Origin: an uncultured Ruminococcus sp. | Lineage (GTDB): Bacteria; Bacillota; Clostridia; Oscillospirales; CAG-272 | Reading direction: 5' to 3' | Assembly: GCA_905202255.1 (NCBI GenBank) | Contig: CAJKRH010000003.1 | Span: 11,382 to 75,381, forward strand | DNA: 64,000 nt | In this document: in pieces, positions 16,526 through 25,464 of the stretch | Numbering within the stretch: position 1 is the stretch's first letter | How the letters are laid out: every line of letters starts with the position of its first letter | Translations under genes and position numbers: made by a program | Notes under the pieces: model-generated | The model's input: only the letters and a program-made list of their open reading frames with translations | Databases searched by the model: none | Told to the model about the DNA's origin: nothing

Positions 16526-19165
16526 ATGAAAATCAAGGAAAATTCGTTAAGAGTCAATAATCAGCTCTCCCCTGTCATCGACAGTACGCCCTTTTTCTCA
16601 TGGGAGCTTGATGGTAGCCCCGCCGAGCATCAGAAAAGCTACAAGGTCACGGTGACGCGCGAAAACGGAAGCGTTGTCTGGACATCTGGCACGGTAGAGA
16701 GCGAAAAGCGCTGTTATATCCATATGGAGGAGAAAAACGAACCGCTTTCCCGCTATCTCTGCCATGTCGAGATAACGGATGAAAACGGAAACAAATCTTC
16801 TGCCTGCTCGTCCTTTCGTACAGGAAAAATGGGCGGCGAATGGCAGGCAAAGTGGATAACGGGATATTTTCTTCGCAAGCGCGACGATGCGCTCGCAGCC
16901 CCTTATCTGCGAAAGGATTTTGCGCTCTCTGGAACGGTAAAGGACGCCATGCTCTATATCTGCGGACTCGGATATTTTGTCTGCACGATAAACGGCAAGC
17001 GCGTAAACGAGGAATTTCTCTCCACACCGTATACCGATTACAGCAAGCATATTTTCTATCGCGCCTTTGATATAAAAGATAAGCTTGCGGAGAAAAACGC
17101 AATAGGCGTTGTGCTCGGAAACGGGTTTTACAATTGCTTTACGGATGATCCGTGGCAATCCCGCTTCGCACCGTGGCGCGATGTTCCGAAAATGATATGC
17201 GAACTTCATATCGAATACGAAAACGGCGAAAAAGAAATAATCTCGAGCGACCCCTCATGGCAGAGCTCGCGCGGTCCCATCACATTCAACGGTATACGCC
17301 ACGGCGAAGAATACAATGCCAACCTCGAGATGCCGGGCTGGGATACATACGGATATACATGCGGCGAAGGCTGGAAAAATGCGCGTATGGTTCGTCCCGC
17401 AGGCGGTGAGCTTTTGCTGATGGAAATGGAACCGATAACAATCCGCATGCGCCGCCCTGCCGTGCGCATGAAAAATTACGACGGCAAAACGCTCTTTGAT
17501 ATCGGTCAGAATCAGGCGGGTGTATGCCTGCTCACATTGCGCGGCAAGAAGGGCGACAGGATAACGATAAAATACTGCGACCTTCTCGATAAGGACGGCA
17601 AGCTTACCCAGTGGCCGCTCAGCTGCTTCATAAAAAACTATACATTCCAGACCGAGGTTTATACAAAGAAAAGCGACGAACCCGAGGTATGGCATTCGGA
17701 ATTTACATATCACGGCTTCCAGTATGCAGAGATAGACGGCGGAGACGAAAACAGACAGCTCTCCGATGTCGTGGCTCTTTCGCTTTCAAATAATCTGCGC
17801 GACAGAGGCGAATTTACCACCTCGGACGAAACGATAAATAAGGTTCAGAAAATGTGCATAGAGTCTACGCGCTCATGTACCATGAATACGATAGCTTCCG
17901 ATGCCGTCCGTGAAAAAACATCGTGGATAGGCGATGCGGGCTTCTCGAGCGAACAGATACTCATAAACTTCGCTTCCGAGCAGTTTATGAACAGATGGCT
18001 GCTTGACCTCCGTGATGCACAGACGCCGGCAGGTGCCGTTCCCTGCGTTGTTCCCTCCACGGGATGGGGCTTCAACTCACTCAACGGCCCCGACTGGGCA
18101 AGCACCATAATCGATTCCACGGCATTTCTCTACCGTGCCACGGGCGACCTTGCATACCTGAGAGAAAACTACGATATGCTCCGCCGTCACTGCTCACATA
18201 TTTCGCAGATGGCTATAGACGGCATAGCAAATTACGGACTGGGCGACTGGTGCGCTCCGTTTGAGGGTGAGGCGATAAGCGTGAATATGGGCTCATTCAA
18301 GTGTCCCGTCACCGTAACCGATACAGGCTACTATCATACCGCCGTGCGCACGCTCGCACGCTGGGCAAAGCTTCTCGGCAAAACAGAGGACGAAAAGAAA
18401 TATACCGCCCTTGCCGACAGCATAAAGAAAGCATTCCGAAGCAAACTCTATGATGAAAGCACGCATACGGTAAAGGGCAATTGCCAGACGGCAACAGGCG
18501 TTATGATATATCACGGGCTTTGCGAAAAGGACGAATATGCACCGCTCATAGCACGCCTTAAGGAACAGATAGCCGAGCAGAACGGACATCTTGATTTCGG
18601 CGTACTCGGAAACAAAGCCGTTTTCAATGCGCTCGGTATGTGCGGCGAGGTACGCACCGCGCTCGACCTCATAAAGAATCCTACTTTCCCGAGCTATAAG
18701 CACTGGATAGATATGGGCGCAAATACGCTCTGGGAATGCTGGAACGGTCTCGGCTCGCGAAACCACCATATGTTCTCCGATGTTTCCGCTTTCTTCTATA
18801 AATATATCGGCGGTATCTCGGCAGATGATGACATGCCCGCATATGAGCATATCATTCTCCGCCCTGCTGCCGGTTGCGGCATAAAAAAGGTGCATTGCTC
18901 GGTTGAAACTCCGTACGGAAAGGCAGTAAGCGATTTTGAAAATGACGGAAAGACGCTCCGCCTCTCGCTGACTGTTCCCTCCGGCTCGCATGCGACACTC
19001 TTCCTGCCGATGTATCTCGATGATGTTTTCGAGGGCGCTCCGCATACGCCATTTGCCGAAAAGCTCACGGCAAGCGGCAATGCTGTGAAATTTGCCCCAG
19101 GAGATATGTCGGATATAAAAGCCGAACTCCCATCCGGCGAATATACATTTACAGCAAAAATATAA
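16526..19165 (+). CDS. GH78 alpha-L-rhamnosidase with an altered active-site Asp
   Basis: This 879-residue enzyme has GH78 order: an N-terminal Ig-like domain, a jelly-roll accessory domain starting with EWQAKWIT (about residue 108), the (alpha/alpha)6 barrel from about residue 420, and a C-terminal beta domain. The catalytic loop reads SDAVREKTSWIGD. The acid Glu (in REK) and the last Asp are kept, but the first conserved Asp is Ser, with an Asp shifted by one place; the second GH78 in this window has the standard DCPHREKNGWTGD. The base Glu is present in LWECWNG. No signal peptide is seen, so it is probably cytoplasmic. ATG at 16526 follows AAAGGAAA. Activity on alpha-L-rhamnosides is likely but could be changed by the shifted Asp. 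Confidence 0.87.
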   Translation: MKIKENSLRVNNQLSPVIDSTPFFSWELDGSPAEHQKSYKVTVTRENGSVVWTSGTVESEKRCYIHMEEKNEPLSRYLCHVEITDENGNKSSACSSFRTGKMGGEWQAKWITGYFLRKRDDALAAPYLRKDFALSGTVKDAMLYICGLGYFVCTINGKRVNEEFLSTPYTDYSKHIFYRAFDIKDKLAEKNAIGVVLGNGFYNCFTDDPWQSRFAPWRDVPKMICELHIEYENGEKEIISSDPSWQSSRGPITFNGIRHGEEYNANLEMPGWDTYGYTCGEGWKNARMVRPAGGELLLMEMEPITIRMRRPAVRMKNYDGKTLFDIGQNQAGVCLLTLRGKKGDRITIKYCDLLDKDGKLTQWPLSCFIKNYTFQTEVYTKKSDEPEVWHSEFTYHGFQYAEIDGGDENRQLSDVVALSLSNNLRDRGEFTTSDETINKVQKMCIESTRSCTMNTIASDAVREKTSWIGDAGFSSEQILINFASEQFMNRWLLDLRDAQTPAGAVPCVVPSTGWGFNSLNGPDWASTIIDSTAFLYRATGDLAYLRENYDMLRRHCSHISQMAIDGIANYGLGDWCAPFEGEAISVNMGSFKCPVTVTDTGYYHTAVRTLARWAKLLGKTEDEKKYTALADSIKKAFRSKLYDESTHTVKGNCQTATGVMIYHGLCEKDEYAPLIARLKEQIAEQNGHLDFGVLGNKAVFNALGMCGEVRTALDLIKNPTFPSYKHWIDMGANTLWECWNGLGSRNHHMFSDVSAFFYKYIGGISADDDMPAYEHIILRPAAGCGIKKVHCSVETPYGKAVSDFENDGKTLRLSLTVPSGSHATLFLPMYLDDVFEGAPHTPFAEKLTASGNAVKFAPGDMSDIKAELPSGEYTFTAKI

Positions 19166-19167
19166 CT

Positions 19168-19202
19168 AAAAAGGAATCCGCAGATGATGCGGATTCCTTT
19201 TT
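19168..19202. terminator. Bidirectional terminator
   Basis: The long stem AAAAAGGAATCCGCA / TGCGGATTCCTTTTT with a five-base loop lies between the GH78 gene and the convergent lipoprotein genes. Confidence 0.9.
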
Positions 19203-19217
19203 AGTATTCAAAACATA

Positions 19218-19727
19218 TCAACTGAAAACCTCTTCATATGGGATATTTCCGTCATCGTCCTTGGCATACCAGTGATAATAGAAGTCGCGCGGTCTTATCC
19301 ATTTTTTAAAATCAATGTAGTACTCGGTATCTACCGCTTCTTTCAGTTCATCAAGATTGTTGAAATACATATATTCGTCACTGTCCAAATCAATCACAAG
19401 ATATTTTATATAAGTTGCACCGACAAGTCCCAAATCTGATGTATCTTTGCCATTATCCCCGTCGCTTATCTGAATAAAGATATATTTATCGTTATAGGCA
19501 AAATAAGAAATTCTGTCTTTTGTCGGCTCATGAAGTTCCGCACTGCCGTCCTTTGCGCTTAACTGGTCTATGGAAACATAAAACGGACCACGATGAATAT
19601 AATATCTGCCATCAGCAATCTTAAAATTGTAATCGCTCAACCCCGGTCCCGGAATGCATGAAGTCAAGAGCGTAAAACATATTGCTGCCAGCAAAACAAA
19701 GCCTGTTATATTTTTTAGTTTTTTCAT
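19218..19727 (-). CDS. Small lipoprotein, downstream copy of a tandem duplicate
   Basis: I do not recognise the family. The 169-residue product starts with a lipoprotein signal (MKKLKNITGFVLLAAICF, lipobox LTSC) and has a Tyr-rich soluble domain (RISYFAYNDKYIFIQISDG). It is a paralogue of the gene just upstream at 19735-20244, with the signal peptide and C-terminal part nearly identical and the middle (about residues 40-65) diverged. The MKK start at 19727 matches the paralogue; an in-frame ATG at 19733 adds two residues. The start follows the upstream stop within a few bases, so translation is coupled. Probably exposed on the outer face of the membrane. Confidence 0.65.
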   Translation of the reverse strand: MKKLKNITGFVLLAAICFTLLTSCIPGPGLSDYNFKIADGRYYIHRGPFYVSIDQLSAKDGSAELHEPTKDRISYFAYNDKYIFIQISDGDNGKDTSDLGLVGATYIKYLVIDLDSDEYMYFNNLDELKEAVDTEYYIDFKKWIRPRDFYYHWYAKDDDGNIPYEEVFS

Positions 19728-19734
19728 AATCATA

Positions 19735-20244
19735 TCAACTGAAAACCTCTTCATATGGAACTTTTCCGTTATCATACTTTACATACCATAAATCATAAAA
19801 ATCACCCGGTCTTATCCATTTTTTAAAATCAATGTAGTGCTCATTATCTACCGCTTCTTTCAGTTCATCAAGACTGTTGAAATACATATATTCATCGCTG
19901 TCCAAATCAACCACAAGATATTTTATATATGTTGCACCGACAAGCCCGGAATCAGAATCCATTTTTCCCTCACAATTACTGCCATCGCTTATCTGAAGAA
20001 AAATATATTTATCGTTATAAGCAAAATAAGAAATTCTGTCCTCGGTATCACTGTGATGAGCGGTACCATCTTTCATTTTCTTTTGTATGAATCGTATATC
20101 TCTTGCAACAAGAAGAATTTCATATCTTCCATCAACAATCTTGAAGCTATATTCGCTCAACCCGGGTCCCACACACGAAGCCAAAAGCGTAAAACATATT
20201 GCTGCCAACAAAACAAAGCCTGTTATATTTTTTAGTTTTTTCAT
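19735..20244 (-). CDS. Small lipoprotein, upstream copy of a tandem duplicate
   Basis: This 169-residue lipoprotein of unknown function has the lipobox LASC after a signal peptide almost identical to that of its neighbour. The soluble part keeps RISYFAYNDKYIFLQISDG, TYIKYLVVDLDSDEYMYFN and KKWIRPGDFYD, all shared with the downstream copy. ATG at 20244 is preceded by GGAAAGG; seven earlier codons of the frame overlap the upstream gene. It is coupled to the membrane protein gene at 20262-20741, so the three may work together at the envelope. Confidence 0.65.
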   Translation of the reverse strand: MKKLKNITGFVLLAAICFTLLASCVGPGLSEYSFKIVDGRYEILLVARDIRFIQKKMKDGTAHHSDTEDRISYFAYNDKYIFLQISDGSNCEGKMDSDSGLVGATYIKYLVVDLDSDEYMYFNSLDELKEAVDNEHYIDFKKWIRPGDFYDLWYVKYDNGKVPYEEVFS

Positions 20245-20261
20245 ATATTTTCCTTTCCGTA

Positions 20262-20741
20262 TCATTCCGCAAGCAGTGGCTTCAGGTGTTGTCTTTCGCT
20301 CTTCTCTTTAGCTTTTGCAAGCAAAATATATCCTGTGGCAAAAGCCAGATTTATAAGCGAGCCATATATGGGATAAGTTTCAATTTCACTTTCCATAATT
20401 ATAACAAAAGGAATAATATACATCGCATAAGAAATTACCGCATCAATAATTACGCCTACTGCAAAGGGTATATATGACTTTTTAAACACAAGGCAATATG
20501 ATGCTATACGCCAGATAATGCATATTATGGATAATGCCAAAAATAACGAATTTAATTTTACAGTAGTAATATCCCACTCAACAAATCCCTGAAAAAATGC
20601 CACATACAGTCTGTCGCCAAAAGGATGTCTGAAAAGCGCCACCCCGAATGCAACAAATAAGACTGACTTAATAGATGCCAAAAGGTAAATCGTAGATAGC
20701 ATGATAAGAATTAAGTGTTTTAATTTTTTATTAGTCGACAT
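20262..20741 (-). CDS. Four-helix membrane protein of unknown function
   Basis: No family recognised. This 159-residue protein has four clear hydrophobic segments (about residues 10-36, 60-84, 92-115 and 126-143) with short loops and a charged C-terminal tail. It is the first gene of a three-gene unit with the two duplicated lipoproteins; its end nearly touches the next start. The ribosome site before the ATG at 20741 is weak. Confidence 0.55.
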   Translation of the reverse strand: MSTNKKLKHLILIMLSTIYLLASIKSVLFVAFGVALFRHPFGDRLYVAFFQGFVEWDITTVKLNSLFLALSIICIIWRIASYCLVFKKSYIPFAVGVIIDAVISYAMYIIPFVIIMESEIETYPIYGSLINLAFATGYILLAKAKEKSERQHLKPLLAE

Positions 20742-20807
20742 ATTTTCATATTGTCACCTTATTATCTTTTCCGAGCATTATATTGTTTTTATGATATTGT
20801 TTGATTT

Positions 20808-20836
20808 ATTATACCATTAAATGGAAGCAAATGCAA
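20808..20836 (-). promoter_or_regulatory. Promoter of the membrane protein/lipoprotein unit
   Basis: TTGCAT (20831-20836), 17-bp spacer, TATAAT (20808-20813) on the minus strand. Confidence 0.6.
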
Positions 20837-20949
20837 GTCTATTTATTATTTTGCATCATTAAAAGTTAAAAAAACAGCGTGTAAATTGCCTTTAATTCAC
20901 ATCATAATATGCATTTCCCCATCATTCGTCAAAATTTGAGTGCAAGCTG

Positions 20950-20978
20950 TTGCAAAAAAGAATGGATAATGGTATAAT
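20950..20978 (+). promoter_or_regulatory. Promoter of the HD-protein gene
   Basis: TTGCAA (20950-20955), 17-bp spacer, TATAAT (20973-20978), about 40 bp before the start. Confidence 0.65.
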
Positions 20979-21018
20979 TGAAATATCGTAAGAATCGGCT
21001 TTTAAAGGAGTTTAATAT

Positions 21019-21504
21019 ATGAAAATTTCAGACGCAATCGAAAAGATGATTGTATTTTGCAACGGCAATCTGCACGATATCAATCATTTTCTCAAAGTAT
21101 GGGCATTTACCAAGAATATCGGTGAACTCGAGGGGCTTGATGCGCAAACGCAGGAGACGCTCGAGCTTACTGCGGTAGTGCATGATATTTCCTGTCCGCT
21201 CTGCCGCGAGAAATACGGCAATGTGGACGGAAGGAATCAGGAAAAAGAGAGTGCTCCGCTTGTTGAAGCATTTTTCGCGGGTGAGGACTGCAATGCCGAT
21301 GTTGCACGCATCTCATGGCTTGTTTCCCATCATCATACCTACACGGATGTGGACGGCATCGACCATCGAATCCTGCTCGAAGCGGATTTCCTTGTCAATG
21401 CGGGTGAGAGCGGCTATTCAAGAGCGGCGATTGAAAGCGCAGAAAAGCAATTTTTCCGCACCGCCGCAGGGATTCGTCTTTTGAACAGTATATATTTATC
21501 ATAA
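21019..21504 (+). CDS. HD-domain phosphohydrolase
   Basis: This 161-residue cytoplasmic protein has the HD metal-binding pattern: His in HDINHFLKV, the HD pair in AVVHDIS, the middle His residues in VSHHHTYTDVDG, and the late Asp in LEADFLVN. The family hydrolyses phosphate esters of nucleotides or small messengers; the substrate is not evident. The compact length and the CPLCREKYGN insert match small stand-alone HD proteins of Clostridia. ATG at 21019 follows AAAGGAG. The GNAT gene follows 38 bp later and is probably co-transcribed. Confidence 0.8.
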   Translation: MKISDAIEKMIVFCNGNLHDINHFLKVWAFTKNIGELEGLDAQTQETLELTAVVHDISCPLCREKYGNVDGRNQEKESAPLVEAFFAGEDCNADVARISWLVSHHHTYTDVDGIDHRILLEADFLVNAGESGYSRAAIESAEKQFFRTAAGIRLLNSIYLS

Positions 21505-21542
21505 CAAGATATTGACAAACGAAATTTGCGGAGGGAATCCAT

Positions 21543-21974
21543 ATGATACGACTTGAAGATATCAATCCCGATAATTGGAGATTAAGTCTGCATGTCAGTG
21601 ATGAGCAGAAAACATTTGTAGCAAATTCGACCGTTATGCTGGCAAGAGCCTATGCATACAGAGAAAGCAGAAGTCGCGCTTTCGTTATATACGATGATGA
21701 AACACCCGTCGGAATGGCTCTGTATTATGATATGGAAGATGCATATAATTTCAGCCAGTTTTTCATTGATGAAAGATATCAGGGCAGAGGGCTTGGATAT
21801 AAAGCGGCTGAAATGATTATTCATGAAATGGAGAAAGACGGAGTTTATAACAAAGTGGTACTCTGCTATGTCGACGGAGACGAAGCGGCAAAGCGGCTGT
21901 ATCTTAAGCTCGGCTTTCATCACACGGGAGAAGCCGAAGAGGACGAAATCGTGATGGAAAAGATTCTTCGGTGA
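21543..21974 (+). CDS. GNAT N-acetyltransferase, spermine/spermidine-type (BltD/PaiA-like)
   Basis: This 143-residue acetyltransferase has the acetyl-CoA binding motif A ERYQGRGLGYKAAEMII and the C-terminal motif B YLKLGFHHTGE. The N-terminal part (LHVSDEQKTFVANSTVMLARAY) resembles polyamine acetyltransferases such as BltD, which protect the cell by acetylating spermidine. The polyamine substrate is inferred. GGAGGG precedes the ATG. Followed by a terminator. Confidence 0.82.
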   Translation: MIRLEDINPDNWRLSLHVSDEQKTFVANSTVMLARAYAYRESRSRAFVIYDDETPVGMALYYDMEDAYNFSQFFIDERYQGRGLGYKAAEMIIHEMEKDGVYNKVVLCYVDGDEAAKRLYLKLGFHHTGEAEEDEIVMEKILR

Positions 21975-22001
21975 TTTGTAATATCGACAATATCCTAAAA
22001 T

Positions 22002-22039
22002 AAACAGCCCATTGATTTCAAAAAATCAAGGGGCTGTTT
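22002..22039. terminator. Terminator between the GNAT gene and the convergent ABC exporter genes
   Basis: Stem AAACAGCCC...GGGCTGTTT extended by ATTGATTT/AAATCAAG, with T-rich sequence after it on either strand. Confidence 0.8.
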
Positions 22040-22068
22040 ATTCTATTTAAGCCACAGTTAAGCGAAAG

Positions 22069-23721
22069 TTAAATTCCGGTATCGCGCGTTCCGATTTCCA
22101 CGGTTCTCCCTCCGAGATTTTCGTAAATGCGGTGCGAAATCGAAAGCACGGTGCGCCCCACGGAAGCGCGGCGCAGTGCTTCAAGCACGCGCGCTTCCGT
22201 CTCGGCATCGAGATTTGCCGTTATCTCGTCCAGCAGGAGCACCGCAGGATTTGCCGCGGCGGCACGCGCGATTGAAAGAAGTTGCCATTCACCCTGCGAA
22301 AACATTCCGTCTGTACATACGGTGGCATATCCCTCGGGAAGCGCACGGATTGTCTCATCGAGTCCCGCAAGCCTTGCGGCATCCCGCGCCATCTCTTCCG
22401 TAATGCCCGCGTCGCCCAGCGTTATCTGGTCGAGCACCGTACCAGGCACACGGGAAAAATGCTGCTCCACACAGCCGATGCAGGCGCGGCGCTCCCCATC
22501 CGTGATATCCGAAACATCCACCCCACCGATTGTGATTCTTCCCTTTTCAGGCTTATAAAGCCCGAGCAGGAGGCGAAAAACAGTGCTCTTGCCTGCGCCC
22601 GTCCTGCCGACGAGCGTGACCTGTTCGCCCTCCTTTACAGTCATGGAAAAGTCCTGAAGTACAGGCTTTTCCCCATATCCGAATGTCACATCCGAGAGCA
22701 CGACATCTCCGCGCGCGGCGCTGTCCCGTTCTCTCGGCAGAGTGCGTTCATCCTGCGCGAGAAAAGCGTCGATGCGCTTTACTCCCGCCATCGCGGACTG
22801 AATGGTCTGTATCTCCATGCCGAGGCTTTCGATGGGCGAGAAAATTCGGGATATGTAATTTATCACGGCGACCGATGTGCCGACCGACATGCCGAAAAGC
22901 GTAAGAACTTCCGCTTTGCCCGATGACGAAAGAAGCATTACGATGCCGACAACTGCGGCGTTCAGAATGAGAACGACAGGCGAATAAATCGCATCATAGA
23001 AATTCGTTTTTTCCACGGCGGCATAGCTTTCGCCTATGCGGCGGTCGTATTTCTTCTCCATATAACTTTCCAACCCGAGAACACGGATTGTGCGTATATT
23101 ATGCAGTGTTTCCGGCACCTGCCCCGATACGGAAGCCACCGCGCGGCGGTTTTCAAGCTGTGCGGCAAGCATTTTCTTCTGTATATGACGAGTGAAAACA
23201 GCGAAAAGCGGAAGAACCAGCAGCAGAATCAGCGCAAGTCCGGTATTCTTCACCACAATGACCACCAGAATCGAAACGATACGGCAGGCATCGGCAATCA
23301 TGCTGATTATGCCGCAGGTAAACAGCGCCTCCACGGTATCGACATCTCCGGAAAAGCGCGCGGCAACCTCACCCGGATTCTGCGCCACAAGCGTGCTTGC
23401 AGGAAGTCGCGTAAGCTTCTGCGACATTTCCGAGCGCAGAGCATGCGTCATTTTCTGCCCGAAAAGCACGAGCAGTGTTTCCTGCGCCGATGAGAGCACT
23501 CCCTCAAGCGCAAGGCTCCCGAAGTAAAGGAGCACCGCCGCAAACGAAAGCGGTATACCGCCTGTCAGGTCGTCTATCACGCGGGCAAGAAGAAGCGGCG
23601 GTATGAGTGATGCACCGACCGATGCCGCCACGCACAGAACCGTACCCAAGGTAAGAAAAAGATGCGTAAGCGCCGCTTCGCGCACTGCGGCAAATACTCC
23701 GATTTTATTTTTATTCTTCAT
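22069..23721 (-). CDS. Heterodimeric ABC exporter subunit with degenerate signature motif
   Basis: This 550-residue membrane exporter half has six helices (about 15-310) and an ATPase domain with Walker A GRTGAGKST, a complete Walker B VLLLDEITANLD and H-loop SISHRI. Its signature motif is degenerate (FSQGEWQLLSIARA in place of LSGGQ). Its partner, encoded just upstream, has a proper signature but a defective catalytic site, so the pair should form one active and one inactive ATP site. The 11-bp overlap with the partner gene and GAGG before the ATG imply coupled translation. Cargo is probably a drug or lipid; this is inference from the MarR gene in front. Confidence 0.88.
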   Translation of the reverse strand: MKNKNKIGVFAAVREAALTHLFLTLGTVLCVAASVGASLIPPLLLARVIDDLTGGIPLSFAAVLLYFGSLALEGVLSSAQETLLVLFGQKMTHALRSEMSQKLTRLPASTLVAQNPGEVAARFSGDVDTVEALFTCGIISMIADACRIVSILVVIVVKNTGLALILLLVLPLFAVFTRHIQKKMLAAQLENRRAVASVSGQVPETLHNIRTIRVLGLESYMEKKYDRRIGESYAAVEKTNFYDAIYSPVVLILNAAVVGIVMLLSSSGKAEVLTLFGMSVGTSVAVINYISRIFSPIESLGMEIQTIQSAMAGVKRIDAFLAQDERTLPRERDSAARGDVVLSDVTFGYGEKPVLQDFSMTVKEGEQVTLVGRTGAGKSTVFRLLLGLYKPEKGRITIGGVDVSDITDGERRACIGCVEQHFSRVPGTVLDQITLGDAGITEEMARDAARLAGLDETIRALPEGYATVCTDGMFSQGEWQLLSIARAAAANPAVLLLDEITANLDAETEARVLEALRRASVGRTVLSISHRIYENLGGRTVEIGTRDTGI

Positions 23722-25456
23722 GATGCTCGCCTCCTGTCTGGCTTTCGTAAAGCTTTCTGTAAGCGGGAACGGAAGCCATCAGCTCCGCATGCGTGCCGAC
23801 AAATGTTTTTCCGTCCTCCATGAATATCACTTTCCGCATCTGCGGGAAGTGATAAAGCCGAAGCGAAATCAGAAATACAACTTTATCTTTCGCGTAATTT
23901 TGCAGGTTTGCAAATACGGTATCTTCCGTATTGCGGTCGAGCGCCGAAAAGGGGTCGTCCAGTACCATCACAGGGCGCGGATGCGCAAGCGTCCTCGCCA
24001 GAGCCAGTCTCTGTGCCTGCCCGCCCGAGAGACGCACGCCGCCCGTGCCGATTACCGTATCAACACCGTTTTCCATTGCAAGTGCTTCGTCGTTCAGAGC
24101 CACGGCAGAAAGATAAGGTACCGCCTCCTCTTCCGCGCCGCAAAGCACATTATTTTGCACCGTATCGGAGAAAAGCTCGGGGTCATGCCCGAGATAGCCG
24201 ACCGTAGCGGAAATTTCGCGCGGCGTCATAGCCGAGAACTCCTTTCTGCCGTAGCGCGCAGAGCCGCCATACGGTTCTTCGCAGATAAATACGCGCCCAA
24301 GAGTCGATTTTCCGCAGGCGACGGGACCTGTAACGCCGATTATATCCCCCGGATGCGCTGTGAGCGAAAGCCCCGAAAAAATCGGTTCGTCGCCATAGGC
24401 AAAAGAAAGATTCTCAAGCGTTACATCCGCAGGCGCGGGGATTGTGAGCGCTTCAAGCGGCTCGGGAGATTTCATCAGCGGCTGAATCCTGCGCCATGAA
24501 ACCTCGGCTTTCTGCACGGAATTGAAAAGTTTCGCCACCTTTGAGGATTTGACAGTCAGCTTTGTAAAACACGAGAGAAAAGTGGTGAAAGCCGCGATAT
24601 CCCATGCATTCCATCCTGTGCCGAGCACATTTTTTGCGCCGAGCCACAAAATGAATATCGTTCCCGCGCCCGATGCCGCGAGATAAAGCGGCGGGAGCGC
24701 CGATTGCCATACATTGCTTTTTACAGCGGTTTTTTCATAGTTTTGAAGCGCTTCTTCATATCGCTCCGCTCTTGCGTCCTCGCAGCCGTATATGCGATAT
24801 GTCACGGCGTTTTCCGCGCGGTCGAGCGTAGCACCGCTAAGAGCACCCGCCGCTTTCTTATATGCCGCTCCCGCGCGCTGAACGGGCTTTTTCATTCTCG
24901 CCGCACATAAATACGAAACCGGTGTGAAAAGCAGGCTGAGAATCGCCAGCCGCCAATCGTAAATAAAGAGCATGACCGCATAGCCGAGCAGGGCTACACC
25001 CGTATCGAATACCTCGGTCGTGAATTTCCGCATTCCCTCGACGCAGCCGTCCACATCCGAGATAGCCTTTGTCATCAGCTCTCCCGAGCCCTCCTTTTCA
25101 AGCGCCGTGCGGCTCTGCCTGATAAGATTTGCATAGAGAATGCCTTTCATGCGCCGATTTATATTGTTGGCAAAGCGGCGGACATAGAATCGCTTGATAA
25201 ACCGCGCCGCCTGCACCGCCAGTGTGACGGCGATATAGGCAAGCACAAGCATCGCCATCGCCGCGGCTGTCTCACTCCCGCCGAGAATATCGGCAAGGCA
25301 CTGCGCGAGCCTGCCCTCAAACCACGGCGTCGCGAGCAGACCGATATTATAAAAGAGACCCGAGAGGGTTATAAATGTCAGCGACAGCCACTCGATACGA
25401 AAATAAGAAGCGATTCTGTCGGGACGAAAAATCTTTTTGTTTTTCATATGTATCAT
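23711..25456 (-). CDS. Heterodimeric ABC exporter subunit with degenerate catalytic site
   Basis: This 581-residue partner exporter half has six helices (about 20-320) and an ATPase domain with Walker A GPVACGKST and an intact signature RLSGGQAQRLALARTL. Walker B is VMVLDDPFSALD (catalytic Glu replaced by Asp), and the H-loop reads LISLRL, so the switch His is missing. This is the pattern of the degenerate site in exporters like BmrCD and TM287/288. The gene begins 8 bp after the MarR gene. The start at 25456 is uncertain; an ATG at 25447 is equally possible. Confidence 0.88.
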   Translation of the reverse strand: MIHMKNKKIFRPDRIASYFRIEWLSLTFITLSGLFYNIGLLATPWFEGRLAQCLADILGGSETAAAMAMLVLAYIAVTLAVQAARFIKRFYVRRFANNINRRMKGILYANLIRQSRTALEKEGSGELMTKAISDVDGCVEGMRKFTTEVFDTGVALLGYAVMLFIYDWRLAILSLLFTPVSYLCAARMKKPVQRAGAAYKKAAGALSGATLDRAENAVTYRIYGCEDARAERYEEALQNYEKTAVKSNVWQSALPPLYLAASGAGTIFILWLGAKNVLGTGWNAWDIAAFTTFLSCFTKLTVKSSKVAKLFNSVQKAEVSWRRIQPLMKSPEPLEALTIPAPADVTLENLSFAYGDEPIFSGLSLTAHPGDIIGVTGPVACGKSTLGRVFICEEPYGGSARYGRKEFSAMTPREISATVGYLGHDPELFSDTVQNNVLCGAEEEAVPYLSAVALNDEALAMENGVDTVIGTGGVRLSGGQAQRLALARTLAHPRPVMVLDDPFSALDRNTEDTVFANLQNYAKDKVVFLISLRLYHFPQMRKVIFMEDGKTFVGTHAELMASVPAYRKLYESQTGGEHHEE

Positions 25457-25464
25457 CGCTTTCG

